Part shown: in pieces, positions 34,919 through 42,836 of the stretch
Layout: every line of letters starts with the position of its first letter
Numbering within the stretch: position 1 is the first letter of the stretch
Assembly (NCBI GenBank): GCA_026002995.1
Contig: BPGK01000001.1
Span: forward strand, 558,001-622,000
Reading direction: 5' to 3'
Source of the DNA: Gaiellaceae bacterium
Lineage (GTDB): Bacteria; Actinomycetota; Thermoleophilia; Gaiellales; Gaiellaceae
DNA: 64,000 nucleotides
Translations under genes and position numbers: made by a program
Notes under the pieces: generated by a model
The model's database searches: none
Told to the model about the DNA's origin: nothing
The model's input: only the letters and a program-made list of their open reading frames with translations

Positions 34919-35806
34919 ATGGGCACGGCCCACTTTCGGAGGAGTGGCCTGTTGGCGGTCGCTGTGGGTGCAGCCGTGATCCTTGTCGGTCTCGTGGGGT
35001 GGCAGGTGGTCGGCGGGGGCGACCGCGGCGATTCGGCGGACGGTCCAGGGCCGGTACACGTGCACGCGCTCGGGATCAATCCAGCCGACGAGGCGCTGTT
35101 CATCGCGACGCACACCGGTCTCTATCGGGTCAGCCGCGGAGAGGATGAGGCGAGCCGTGTCGGCGATCGTTACCAGGACACGATGGGGTTCACGGTCGTC
35201 GGCTCAGACCGCTTCCTCGGCTCCGGCCATCCCGACTTGCGCGACGACCTTCCGCCGCATCTTGGCCTGATCGAGTCGACGGACGCGGGCGTGACGTGGG
35301 AACCCATCTCGCTTCTCGGCGAGGCCGACTTCCACGTGCTCCGCCTTGCCGATGAGCGCCTCTACGGCTACGACGCCTCGAACGACCGGCTGCTCGTGAG
35401 CGAGGATCTCGGCCGAACGTGGAGCGAGCTCGAGAAGCCCGGCCCGGTCGTCGACCTCGTCGTGTCGCCCGTCGATCCCGCCCGGATCGTCCTCGCGTCG
35501 GCCGGTGGCCGGGAAGAGGGACTGTTCGCGTCGAAGGACGGCGGGCGGACGTGGAAGCGGATCCACGATGTCGTCGGTCTCCTCGCTTGGCCTGCGCCGG
35601 AACACCTCTACGCGCTCGCAAGCCACGGCGAGGTCCTCGAGAGCGCCGACCGCGGCCGGTCGTTCGAGCCAAGTGGCGAGATCGGGGGCGACCCGGCCGC
35701 CTTCCTGGCCGCGAGCGCCAGCGAGCTCTACGTCGCCCTCCACGACGGGACGATCAAGCGCACGACAGATGGCGGAGCGAGGTGGACCATCCGCTCGGCG
35801 CCGTGA
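34919..35806 (+). CDS. F510_1955-type beta-propeller (BNR repeat) membrane-anchored protein
   Basis: 295 residues from ATG 34919 (TAGCCT ends seven nt upstream). An N-terminal anchor or signal (SGLLAVAVGAAVILVGLVGW) is followed by repeated Asp-box turns: STDAGVTWEP, SEDLGRTWSE, SKDGGRTWKR, SADRGRSFEP, TTDGGARWTI. GPVHVHALGINPADEALFIATH is typical of the F510_1955 glycosylhydrolase-like family. Probably extracytoplasmic; enzymatic activity unproven. GTGA overlap with the next gene. Confidence 0.8.
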   Translation: MGTAHFRRSGLLAVAVGAAVILVGLVGWQVVGGGDRGDSADGPGPVHVHALGINPADEALFIATHTGLYRVSRGEDEASRVGDRYQDTMGFTVVGSDRFLGSGHPDLRDDLPPHLGLIESTDAGVTWEPISLLGEADFHVLRLADERLYGYDASNDRLLVSEDLGRTWSELEKPGPVVDLVVSPVDPARIVLASAGGREEGLFASKDGGRTWKRIHDVVGLLAWPAPEHLYALASHGEVLESADRGRSFEPSGEIGGDPAAFLAASASELYVALHDGTIKRTTDGGARWTIRSAP

Positions 35807-37293
35807 GCGCCCGCCCGCGTGTCGGGAAAGTTCTCGTATGCCTCCTCGTCGCGGGTCTCGTAATCACCGCCGCAGTCGCAACCTTTGAACTGACACGCGT
35901 CGAGGACGAGGAGCCCCCACGGCCTCTCGCTGTTCCGTCCGAGATTGTCGGGCCGGACCCGCTCGCGTTCGACGACGCGCGGCGGAGCGCGTATGAGCGC
36001 GCCGCCGCCTTCGGGCTCAGCCACGTTCTCTTTGCGAAGAGCCCGGGCGGCGTCGTCGCCTCAGCCCGGAGAACCGCCGACTTCCGACCCTTGGTCGAAG
36101 AGGCCGTCGCCGGGAGCGGGATCGACCCGGACTTGCTTGAGGCGATCGTCTTCCTCGAGAGTGCGGGGCGGCCGGACGTGATCGCGGGACACGACGTCGA
36201 GCACGCCGCTGGACTCGTTCAGATCCTGGCCGAGACCGCCACGAACTTCCTCGGTATGCCGGTCGATCTTGCGGCGAGCAGGCAGCTCACGAAGCGGATC
36301 GACGAGGCACGCCGCCGCGGCGACGCGGATGCCGTCGATGCTCAGCTCGCCGAGCGCCGAGGAGTCGACGCCCGCTTCGACCCATCCCAGGCGCTCGCCG
36401 GGGCCGTCCGCTACCTCACCGAGGCCCGTGACCGGTTCGGGCGGGAGGATCTGGCGGTCGTCTCCTACCACATGGGGATCGGCAACCTCGAAGGCGTTCT
36501 GCGCGCCTACTCAGGCCGCTCGAACGGGTCCATCGAGACGGTCGTCGACGAGGAGGACCTCGACTACGTCCGCGTCTACTTCGACTCGTCGCCCGGCCGC
36601 AATCGCGGAGCCTGGGAGCGGCTCTACTCCTTCGGGGACGACTCGCAGACCTACTACTGGCGAGTGCTCGCGGCACGGGAGATCATGGGCCTCTTCCGCA
36701 AACGGCCCGCCGAGCTCGAGCGCCTCAGCGAGCTGCACGGTCGCGGGCCGAGCGCAGAGCTGGTACTCCACCCGCCCGACGCGACGCCGCGCTTCGCGGA
36801 GCCGGACGACCTCGAGCAGGCGCTCGCGAGAGGTGATCTCCGGAAGATCCCGGACGATCCGGAGCGCCACCACTTCCGGATCGGCCCTGGCATTGGCCGC
36901 GAGGGCGCCCGCAGCGGCGAGGACTCCGCCGCCTATCCCACCCTGCGCCCCAGGGCCATACGCCTTCTTCGCTATCTCGCCGCACAGGTTTATGAGCTCA
37001 GCGGAGAGACCACCCCGTTGACCGTCACGCGCGTGGCCTCCGACGAAGCCTCGGCAGGCTCGCTCCCCAAGTCGACCCCCGACAGGGCGACGCACGCGTC
37101 GATCCACGCGACCGGCTACTCGTTCGACGTCCGCCGGCGGTACGGATCGGGCACCCAGGCGGAAGCCTTTCAGTGGACGCTCGAGCGCCTCGGGGCGCTC
37201 GGTCTGATCGCCTGGTCGCGCGACGACGCATTGATCCACGTCACCGTCTCCCCGAAGGCGGATGTGCGTCCGCCTACGAGCGCGTCTCGGTAG
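35803..37293 (+). CDS. SLT transglycosylase / DUF5715 cell-wall enzyme
   Basis: 496 residues from GTG overlapping the preceding stop. One N-terminal membrane helix (LVCLLVAGLVITAAVATF). An SLT-like lytic transglycosylase domain follows with the likely catalytic Glu in EAIVFLESAGRPD, then AAGLVQILAETA and YHMGIGNLEGVL. The C-terminal DUF5715 domain (TVTRVASDE, HASIHATGYSFDVRRRY) has an H...D pattern like M15-type peptidases. It could both cleave glycan and trim peptides. Its 3' end overlaps the convergent cytochrome b gene by 20 nt. Confidence 0.85.
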   Translation: MSARPRVGKVLVCLLVAGLVITAAVATFELTRVEDEEPPRPLAVPSEIVGPDPLAFDDARRSAYERAAAFGLSHVLFAKSPGGVVASARRTADFRPLVEEAVAGSGIDPDLLEAIVFLESAGRPDVIAGHDVEHAAGLVQILAETATNFLGMPVDLAASRQLTKRIDEARRRGDADAVDAQLAERRGVDARFDPSQALAGAVRYLTEARDRFGREDLAVVSYHMGIGNLEGVLRAYSGRSNGSIETVVDEEDLDYVRVYFDSSPGRNRGAWERLYSFGDDSQTYYWRVLAAREIMGLFRKRPAELERLSELHGRGPSAELVLHPPDATPRFAEPDDLEQALARGDLRKIPDDPERHHFRIGPGIGREGARSGEDSAAYPTLRPRAIRLLRYLAAQVYELSGETTPLTVTRVASDEASAGSLPKSTPDRATHASIHATGYSFDVRRRYGSGTQAEAFQWTLERLGALGLIAWSRDDALIHVTVSPKADVRPPTSASR

Positions 37294-37927
37294 CGCGTGC
37301 GGCGGTCTCGCTGCGCATCTCTCGCTCGGCGGGAGAAACCCATTTGGCGTGATGGCGCGTTGCCCAGTCTTCGCGGACCGACCCCAGCGTCATCCCGCGG
37401 AGCGCGTGTCGGGTGGCCGGATGGATAACCGCCAGGTAGAGGTGGCCGGTGACGAGGAAGACGGATGCGATCGTAAGCCCGTCGTGAAGGAGAAGCGTGC
37501 TCGTCCAGCGGAAGTCGGTGTTGCGCTCCCCGTACCAGAGCAGAAACCCCGAGGCGGCGAAGAGCACGGCGAAGGCACCCGTCAGCGCCGCGTTCAGCTT
37601 CTGGCCCGCGTTGAAGCGGCCTTGCGGAGCCGGGCGCGCGGCGAGCCAGCGCCTGTCGTCTCCGTCGAAGAGGTCGAGCTCGCGGAACGTGCGACCCAGC
37701 CCCGAGCGGTCGCCGACCAGCACGACCAGCACGAGCGCGAGGACCCAGGCGATCGCCGTGTAAACGTGGATCGCCTTCACGAGCGGGCGGTTGCTGACCG
37801 CGATCGACAGGGACGGCAGGTAGAGGACGAGTCCCGTGCCGAGCAGGACGAAGAACGCGCTCGCGTGGATCCAGTGGAGCGCCCGCTCGGTGCGCGAGAA
37901 GCGGCGGACGTAGCGGACGCTAGCCAT
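37274..37927 (-). CDS. Cytochrome b561 / formate dehydrogenase gamma-like subunit
   Basis: 217 residues from ATG 37927; the track start is a shadow extension. Four main membrane helices with histidines placed for two b haems: ALHWIHASAFF, VKAIHVYTAIAW, LLLHDGLTIASVF, VTGHLYLAVIHPATRH. It starts inside the 3' end of the Moco oxidoreductase gene, so the two probably form a quinone-linked membrane complex. Confidence 0.85.
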   Translation of the reverse strand: MASVRYVRRFSRTERALHWIHASAFFVLLGTGLVLYLPSLSIAVSNRPLVKAIHVYTAIAWVLALVLVVLVGDRSGLGRTFRELDLFDGDDRRWLAARPAPQGRFNAGQKLNAALTGAFAVLFAASGFLLWYGERNTDFRWTSTLLLHDGLTIASVFLVTGHLYLAVIHPATRHALRGMTLGSVREDWATRHHAKWVSPAEREMRSETAARATETRS

Positions 37928-38630
37928 AGCCGTTCGAGCGCCCGACCCAGGCGTCGCGGTCGTAGCCTCGCTCCTCCCAGTAGCCGTCGAACGCCTCCTC
38001 ACCGAGCAGGATCCGCTCGACCCACTTGACGTTCTTGTAGCCGTACATCCTCGGGATGACGACGCGGGCTGGCGCCCCGTGCTCCCGCGCGAGGGGCTTC
38101 CCGTCCATCTCGTAGGCGAGCATCGCATCGGGCAGGAGCGCCTGCTCGAGCGTCAAGGTGTCGACGTAAGGCTGCTCCGCGGAGACGAACGCCACAGCCT
38201 TCGCGCTCGGAAGCGGCCGAGCCTGCTCGAAGAGGTCGCCGAAGCGGACGCCCGCCCAGCGCACGTCCTCGACGCTCCACCCGGTGACGCAGTGGAAGTC
38301 GGAGACCTGCTCGGCCCGCGGCAACGCGAGCAGCTCGTTGTAGGTGAGCTCGAGCGGCCGCTCGACGAGCCCTTCGATCCGCAGCCGCCACGTCGCCCGG
38401 TCGAAGGTCGGCATCGGCGGGTTGACGTTGTAGATCCGCCAGCCTCCGGTGGGCGAGGGGAGCGCGTCGAGCCCGGGGACGCGTCCCGTGGCGGGGCCGA
38501 GCAGTGACGAGAGGGCCCGCCACGCCGGCTCGCCCCAGGCAAGCGAGGAGAGGCCGAGCGCGACGACGCCGAGAAAGGCACGGCGCCCGTACGGGCGCAC
38601 GTCGGAACCAGCCGGCTCGGGCATCGCCAC
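37920..38630 (-). CDS. Tat-exported molybdopterin oxidoreductase, MsrP/sulfite-oxidase fold
   Basis: 236 residues. Twin-arginine signal (YGRRAFLGVVALGLSSLAW). The sulfite-oxidase-type Moco domain has the molybdenum-ligating Cys in SDFHCVTGWSVEDVRWAG, with further conserved stretches (RIEGLVERPLELTYNELLAL, GAPARVVIPRMYGYKNVKWV). Together with the cytochrome b it resembles MsrPQ-type systems that reduce periplasmic substrates; the substrate is unknown. GTG start after TCATACT on the minus strand. Confidence 0.88.
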   Translation of the reverse strand: MAMPEPAGSDVRPYGRRAFLGVVALGLSSLAWGEPAWRALSSLLGPATGRVPGLDALPSPTGGWRIYNVNPPMPTFDRATWRLRIEGLVERPLELTYNELLALPRAEQVSDFHCVTGWSVEDVRWAGVRFGDLFEQARPLPSAKAVAFVSAEQPYVDTLTLEQALLPDAMLAYEMDGKPLAREHGAPARVVIPRMYGYKNVKWVERILLGEEAFDGYWEERGYDRDAWVGRSNGYG

Positions 38631-38686
38631 AGTATGAGGCTGGGCGCTCGCGCCCTCAGGGGTGCAGAGCCGATTTCACGGGTATT

Positions 38687-39373
38687 TCAGACATCGGCGA
38701 GTCCGAGGGCTCGCCTGCCGAGCAGCCTCCACTTCGCGAGGAACTGGGCACGCGTCCATACGAGCCGGCTTCCGCTGAGCGGGTCGTTGACGCTGATCGA
38801 GTTGCCGCGCAGGCGTGTCAGGACCACGACGTGCTCGCCGAAGTTGACGGTGATGCGCTTGCCAGCGGGGGTTCGCCAGGAGCGGTACGGCCCTCTGCTG
38901 AGCCCGATCCAGGTCATCACAGGGCGCCCGCGCGCGAGTTGGGCGAAGAGGCGCTCGCGCTGGCGAGTCAGGTCGGTGAGCCGTACGCCGTAGCGGGCGG
39001 CGAGGGCGCGGATGGGCCTCTGGTACACGCCGAACCCTCCCGCAGTGCCCCCGCCTTCCGGGCGGCCGACGAAGCCCTTCTCGGGATCTCCCCACGTCCA
39101 GGTGCCGTCTGCGGCGACGATCGGATCGAGTGGCCCGCTCCGCCGGACCTGCCGCTGCAGCGTCCGCTGGTCGACGCGCACGCCGACCGAGGCGAGCAGC
39201 ATCGAAAGCGAGGCGGTCTCGCAGTTGTTCCGGTAGGCCTGCCGCACGAGTGGCACCTCTCCGATGGCTGGTCGTTCCGCCGCGAATGCCTGCCGCTCGC
39301 CGCCGCCGACGAAGCCCGCGCCTTCGGCGACGGCGAGCGCGGCGCCGAGCGTCGCCATGACTCGTCGACTCAC
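38687..39373 (-). CDS. C39-like cysteine peptidase, exported
   Basis: 228 residues from GTG overlapping the methyltransferase stop (GTGA). An N-terminal hydrophobic segment (MATLGAALAVAEGAGF) is a probable signal. Catalytic pattern of the peptidase C39_2 type: Cys in YRNNCETASLSMLL, His in VNFGEHVVVLTRL, Asp in VNDPLSG. Probably acts outside the cytoplasm; no bacteriocin transporter is nearby, so it is not the processing kind of C39. Confidence 0.8.
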   Translation of the reverse strand: MSRRVMATLGAALAVAEGAGFVGGGERQAFAAERPAIGEVPLVRQAYRNNCETASLSMLLASVGVRVDQRTLQRQVRRSGPLDPIVAADGTWTWGDPEKGFVGRPEGGGTAGGFGVYQRPIRALAARYGVRLTDLTRQRERLFAQLARGRPVMTWIGLSRGPYRSWRTPAGKRITVNFGEHVVVLTRLRGNSISVNDPLSGSRLVWTRAQFLAKWRLLGRRALGLADV

Positions 39374-40107
39374 TGCTCCCGCACCTCGGGCCGTCGGGCG
39401 AAGGCGATTCCCGCCTCGCTCTCCGCGAGCGTCACGTCGATGTCGACGAAGTACCTCGCCTCGAGCAGGTCGCGCCAGCTCTCGGGGGAAGCGGGGTGCT
39501 CCCAGCGCCCGGCCGCTATGCGGCCGGCATTGCGAGCGAGCCGGACGATCCCGGCCGGACCCTTGCGCGCGACCCCCAGGATCATGCTTCCCACGATCCG
39601 CCGGTCGCGCGACGCGAGAGAGAGCGAGAACATCATGTCGCAGACGACGAGCCGCCCGCCTGGCCGGAGGATGCGCCTCGCCTCGGCGAGGGCGAGCGCC
39701 TTCCCTTCGTCTCGAAGGTGATGGAACGCGTAGCTCGAGACGACCACGCTTGCACATTCGTCCTCGAGCGGGACTTCCCTCATGTCCGCGACGACGGTGT
39801 GGACGTTCTCGAGCCCGTCCGCCATCGCCCGCTGCGAGAGGCGTTCGAGCATCGGTTCGGAGTAGTCGACCGCGTAGACGGCGGCGGCGCTGCGCGCGGC
39901 CGGAAGGCTAAGCAGTCCGGTGCCCGCCCCCAGGTCGGCGACGACCTCGTCCGCACGCGGCGAGGCCAGCTCGAGCACCTGCGCGGCGAGTCGAGTGAAC
40001 ACCGGAGACGCCGCGAGCTCGTCCCACGCGGCGACCCGGGCGTCCCAGGGTGTCGTCTCGGATAGCCGTCCCCGCGGAAGCCGGATGACGGCGTTGTGGC
40101 TCTGCAC
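39370..40107 (-). CDS. Class I SAM-dependent methyltransferase
   Basis: 245 residues from GTG with GGAGG upstream. SAM-binding motif I ADLGAGTGLLSLPAA, acidic motif II AVDYSEPML, and FHHLRDEGKALALAEARRIL followed by PGGRLVVCDMM, as in UbiE/small-molecule methyltransferases. Substrate unknown. It resembles the methyltransferase at 55234 in the copper operon. Confidence 0.85.
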   Translation of the reverse strand: MQSHNAVIRLPRGRLSETTPWDARVAAWDELAASPVFTRLAAQVLELASPRADEVVADLGAGTGLLSLPAARSAAAVYAVDYSEPMLERLSQRAMADGLENVHTVVADMREVPLEDECASVVVSSYAFHHLRDEGKALALAEARRILRPGGRLVVCDMMFSLSLASRDRRIVGSMILGVARKGPAGIVRLARNAGRIAAGRWEHPASPESWRDLLEARYFVDIDVTLAESEAGIAFARRPEVREQ

Positions 40108-40167
40108 TCTTTTTCCTCCTTACTTCGGATGCCAACGACGACGAGGCCCTGTCGGGCCGTCGTCGAC

Positions 40168-40479
40168 TCACAGCCGAAGCGGCTGGAAGAAGGAGCTATC
40201 GATACCGGGCTGACTGAGCCGCGGGGTCGCCTGCGGCGGTGCGCGCGAGAGGCTCGCTCTACGTTGCCGGATCCTCGGCCGTACAGCCCCTGCAAGATGA
40301 AGAGCCGCGATCAGCACTATCGCGAGGGCTACGCAGATCAGCTCGACGTGCCCGGCAATGCCCTCACTCGTCTCGTGCAGCGCGATGAATGCGACGAGAA
40401 CGACGAGGGCGAGAAGCAGGAGCGGCCCGAGAACCGGATGACGAAGGCCTCGCTCGAGCTGACAGCGCAGACGGATCAC
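40168..40479 (-). CDS. Small two-helix membrane protein
   Basis: 103 residues. Two membrane helices (LGPLLLLALVVLVAFIAL and LICVALAIVLIAALHLAGA) separated by a short acidic loop, then an arginine-rich tail. It follows the Rieske gene by 39 nt on the same strand. Function unknown. Confidence 0.6.
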   Translation of the reverse strand: MIRLRCQLERGLRHPVLGPLLLLALVVLVAFIALHETSEGIAGHVELICVALAIVLIAALHLAGAVRPRIRQRRASLSRAPPQATPRLSQPGIDSSFFQPLRL

Positions 40480-40518
40480 CTGACGAAGGCTAACGGACGC
40501 TGCTCGGCGCTCGAACCG

Positions 40519-41447
40519 CTATCCCGTCACCTGGCTCGGGACGATCGGGTACAGCCACGCCTCGACTCCGTCCACGTGCGTGCCCGGCGTGGACCAGGGG
40601 TATCTAGAGATCCGCGCGTTCGCCCCTGTGCCGGAGACGCTTCCCACCGCGTAGAGCTCGTTGAGGAGCAACCGGCCGCTACGGATCGAGTACGCGTACC
40701 GGTCCAAAGAGCGCACGGGCGGGCCAGCCGTTCGGTTCCCCTCGGCGTCGTACTGCGCGCCGTGGCAGGGGCAGCCAAACGACTGGGCGAGCACAGGTCG
40801 GAGCTCGACGCGTCGAGCTCCTTTCGCGCATTGTCGTCGATCGGTCCGTTTGGCTGTACGGGGCAGCCCAGGTGCACGCACCGTCCGTACAGGATGGTGA
40901 AGCTCGGCTCGCCGGCTTCCGTGAGGCCGTTGTAGCGGATGAATGCCGTGCGCCGGCTCACCTCCCCTTGCCCGGGCGCGGCGAGGTAGTTCGTGATCAC
41001 GAACTCGCCCTCTGGGAAGTTCTCGATCGGCCCGAGATCGACCTCCCCCTCCTCCACGTTCGTGAACGAGGGAAGCACCATGAACCCGAGCACCGGAAGC
41101 GTGACGACCGCGCCGATCGCTGCACCTACGCCGACCGTCGCGGCCTCGAGGAAGCGCGACCGCGTATACGCTGGCAACGGTTCTGCTGCAGCCGCGGGAG
41201 CTGCAGTCGCGTCCGGTTCGGCGACGACGCGCGTCTCGGGCTCGACCTCGGGGACCTCACCGCGTACGTCGCGTGTGACGTCGCGCGCCCAGAGCAGGCC
41301 GAAGACGGCCGCGAGAATCGCGCCGATCAGAGCGACGAGCCAGCTGATGACAAGTCCGAGGAGCAGGCACGCGACACCTGCGGCGAAGCCGATGGGCCAC
41401 AGGCTTGACCCGGGCGGGTGCGTTCGCTCCTGACTTGGATCGGTCAC
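40519..41447 (-). pseudogene. Rieske iron-sulfur protein (QcrA-like), frameshifted
   Basis: Two or three N-terminal membrane helices (WPIGFAAGVACLLLGLVISW, LIGAILAAVFGLLW, and AATVGVGAAIGAVVTLPVLG) lead to a Rieske fold. The first cluster-binding loop, GRCVHLGCPV, is in one frame. The second, FGCPCHGAQYDAEG, and the rest to the C-terminus (YAYSIRSGRLLLNELYAVG) are in another. One base change near 40795-40800 would give a complete protein of about 308 residues. Either a sequencing/assembly error or a recent inactivation. No cytochrome bc partner is adjacent. Confidence 0.8.
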
Positions 41448-41647
41448 GGCTGGCCGTCCGGATTCAACACTCGGTCGCGCCAGCCCCGTACGAAGATCTC
41501 GTGAATGTCTTCGCCGCCGGCGGTGAGGCCATCAGGCTGTGTCTGCCGAGATGTCTCGCCATGGAGAAACGGCCACGAGGTGATGGTCAAGTATTCCCGA
41601 CCTGCTCGGCGGTACTCGGCTTGCCGAATGAAGCCCGGCGTGGACAC
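41444..41647 (-). CDS. 67-residue hypothetical protein upstream of the Rieske gene
   Basis: GTG start; its TGA overlaps the Rieske GTG (GTGA), the usual sign of coupling. Composition is ordinary rather than shadow-like (FIRQAEYRRAGREYLTITSW, GGEDIHEIFVRGWRDRV). No family recognised; could be the remnant of a larger gene. Confidence 0.4.
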   Translation of the reverse strand: MSTPGFIRQAEYRRAGREYLTITSWPFLHGETSRQTQPDGLTAGGEDIHEIFVRGWRDRVLNPDGQP

Positions 41648-41689
41648 GCCTGCGTCGCTCGCCCAGGGTCGAGACCCACAACGTCCGTG

Positions 41690-42358
41690 ATGTCTGCCCG
41701 ACGCCTCGTCCGAGTGCTATCGACGTTCTTCGTGCTCGCCGGCCTCGCCCTCATCGGCTGGACGCTCGTCGTCTGGCAGTGGCAGGACCCGTTCACGTAT
41801 CTGCTGATGCAGCATGAGCAGCGGGCTCTGACGAAGCGCTACGAGCAACGGGAAGCGACCTATCGCTCGCAGCCAGGAGCTGCTGCCTCGGGCACTCCGA
41901 CGGTTTCCGAGGAGGCGCGGAGGTTCCGGCGTGCCTCCGGCTCGGGCGCACCGATCGCTCGCCTGCGCATACCGCGGTTGGACCTGAACGTCGTCGTCGT
42001 CAACGGAACCGACAGCGAGACGCTGAAGAAGGGCCCGGGCCGCCATCTCTCGACGTTCATGCCGGGTGAGGGCGAGCTCTCGTACATCGCCGGACATCGC
42101 ACGACGTACGGCGCGCCCTTCTCGAACATCGACCAGCTGGAGCCAGGAGACGAGGTAACCGTCGAGCTTCCGTACGCGACGTTCGTGTACGCGGTGACCG
42201 GGCGACGGATCGTTCCTGCCAGCTACGTCGCGGCGCTCGAATCTCGCGGCCGCGAGGAGCTCGCGCTCCAGGCTTGCTGGCCGCGCTTCTTCGCCACGCA
42301 GCGCATCATCGTCTACGCGCGGCCGGTGAGGATCACAAGGCGTGCTCGCGCTCCGTAG
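41690..42358 (+). CDS. Sortase (class E/D-like)
   Basis: 222 residues from ATG 41690 (GTG 41687 also possible). One N-terminal helix (STFFVLAGLALIGWTLVVW), a linker, then a sortase barrel: IARLRIPRLDLNVVVVNGTD, catalytic His in YIAGHRTTYGAPFSNI, Cys in LQACWPRFFATQ and Arg in TQRIIVYARP. The usual TLxTC before the cysteine is LQAC here. No LPxTG-type substrate gene is visible nearby, so it may be a housekeeping enzyme. Confidence 0.85.
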   Translation: MSARRLVRVLSTFFVLAGLALIGWTLVVWQWQDPFTYLLMQHEQRALTKRYEQREATYRSQPGAAASGTPTVSEEARRFRRASGSGAPIARLRIPRLDLNVVVVNGTDSETLKKGPGRHLSTFMPGEGELSYIAGHRTTYGAPFSNIDQLEPGDEVTVELPYATFVYAVTGRRIVPASYVAALESRGREELALQACWPRFFATQRIIVYARPVRITRRARAP

Positions 42359-42836
42359 CGCGTGCGGCTTGACCCCGGCTTACGAGCTGATCCGAAATGT
42401 CTGAAGACGGTCGCCGCCTGCAAGGAGAGCGCCCCACCTCCTCGTCGTCTCGCTTTCGGCCCACATCGCCTCTGTCGACCTGCGCACGCCGATCGTCTTC
42501 CTGCGCGAGTCGAGGCGGCTCCTACTCTACGAGAAGGAGAAGCGGTCGCTGGTTCAGGTTGCTCCGGGGGAGCCATCGGAGTGTTGCTGCCAGCAGGCCT
42601 GGCGCCTTGCCACCGGCAGGGGAGTGTTCCGACCATCCGTGCGGCGGCGGTACGTCTCCTCGACGGAGCTGAAGCCGGCCTGCCGAGCGATGTGCAGGAG
42701 CGCGCCTCGCGGGCGGAAGCGGAGTGCGCGGATTTAGCGATCTGTCACCCGAGTCTTGGTCTTACACCAAGTCGCCGTGGCGTAGCATCTCCTCAGTGCG
42801 AGACTGGCTCCGTCCGAATCCGCGAGGCGGGGCCGC
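42359..42836. other. Intergenic stretch without a supported gene
   Basis: Ordinary GC content. One plus-strand frame stays open from about 42405 to a TAG near 42739 and reads plausibly in its middle (HIASVDLRTPIVFLRESR), but it has no start codon, so at most it is a gene remnant. The last ~90 nt hold the ccmF promoter region. Confidence 0.4.
42755..42788 (+). promoter_or_regulatory. Inverted repeat and -10 before ccmF
   Basis: CTTGGT-cttac-ACCAAG (42755-42771) lies 11 nt upstream of TAGCAT (42783-42788), in the -35 zone, and could be a regulator site. The ccmF ATG is 48 nt further down. Confidence 0.5.

Noticed and set aside
38504-39721. 405-residue plus-strand ORF over the C39 peptidase and methyltransferase genes
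   Set aside because: Antisense shadow; the minus-strand genes have complete catalytic motifs and good ribosome-binding sites.
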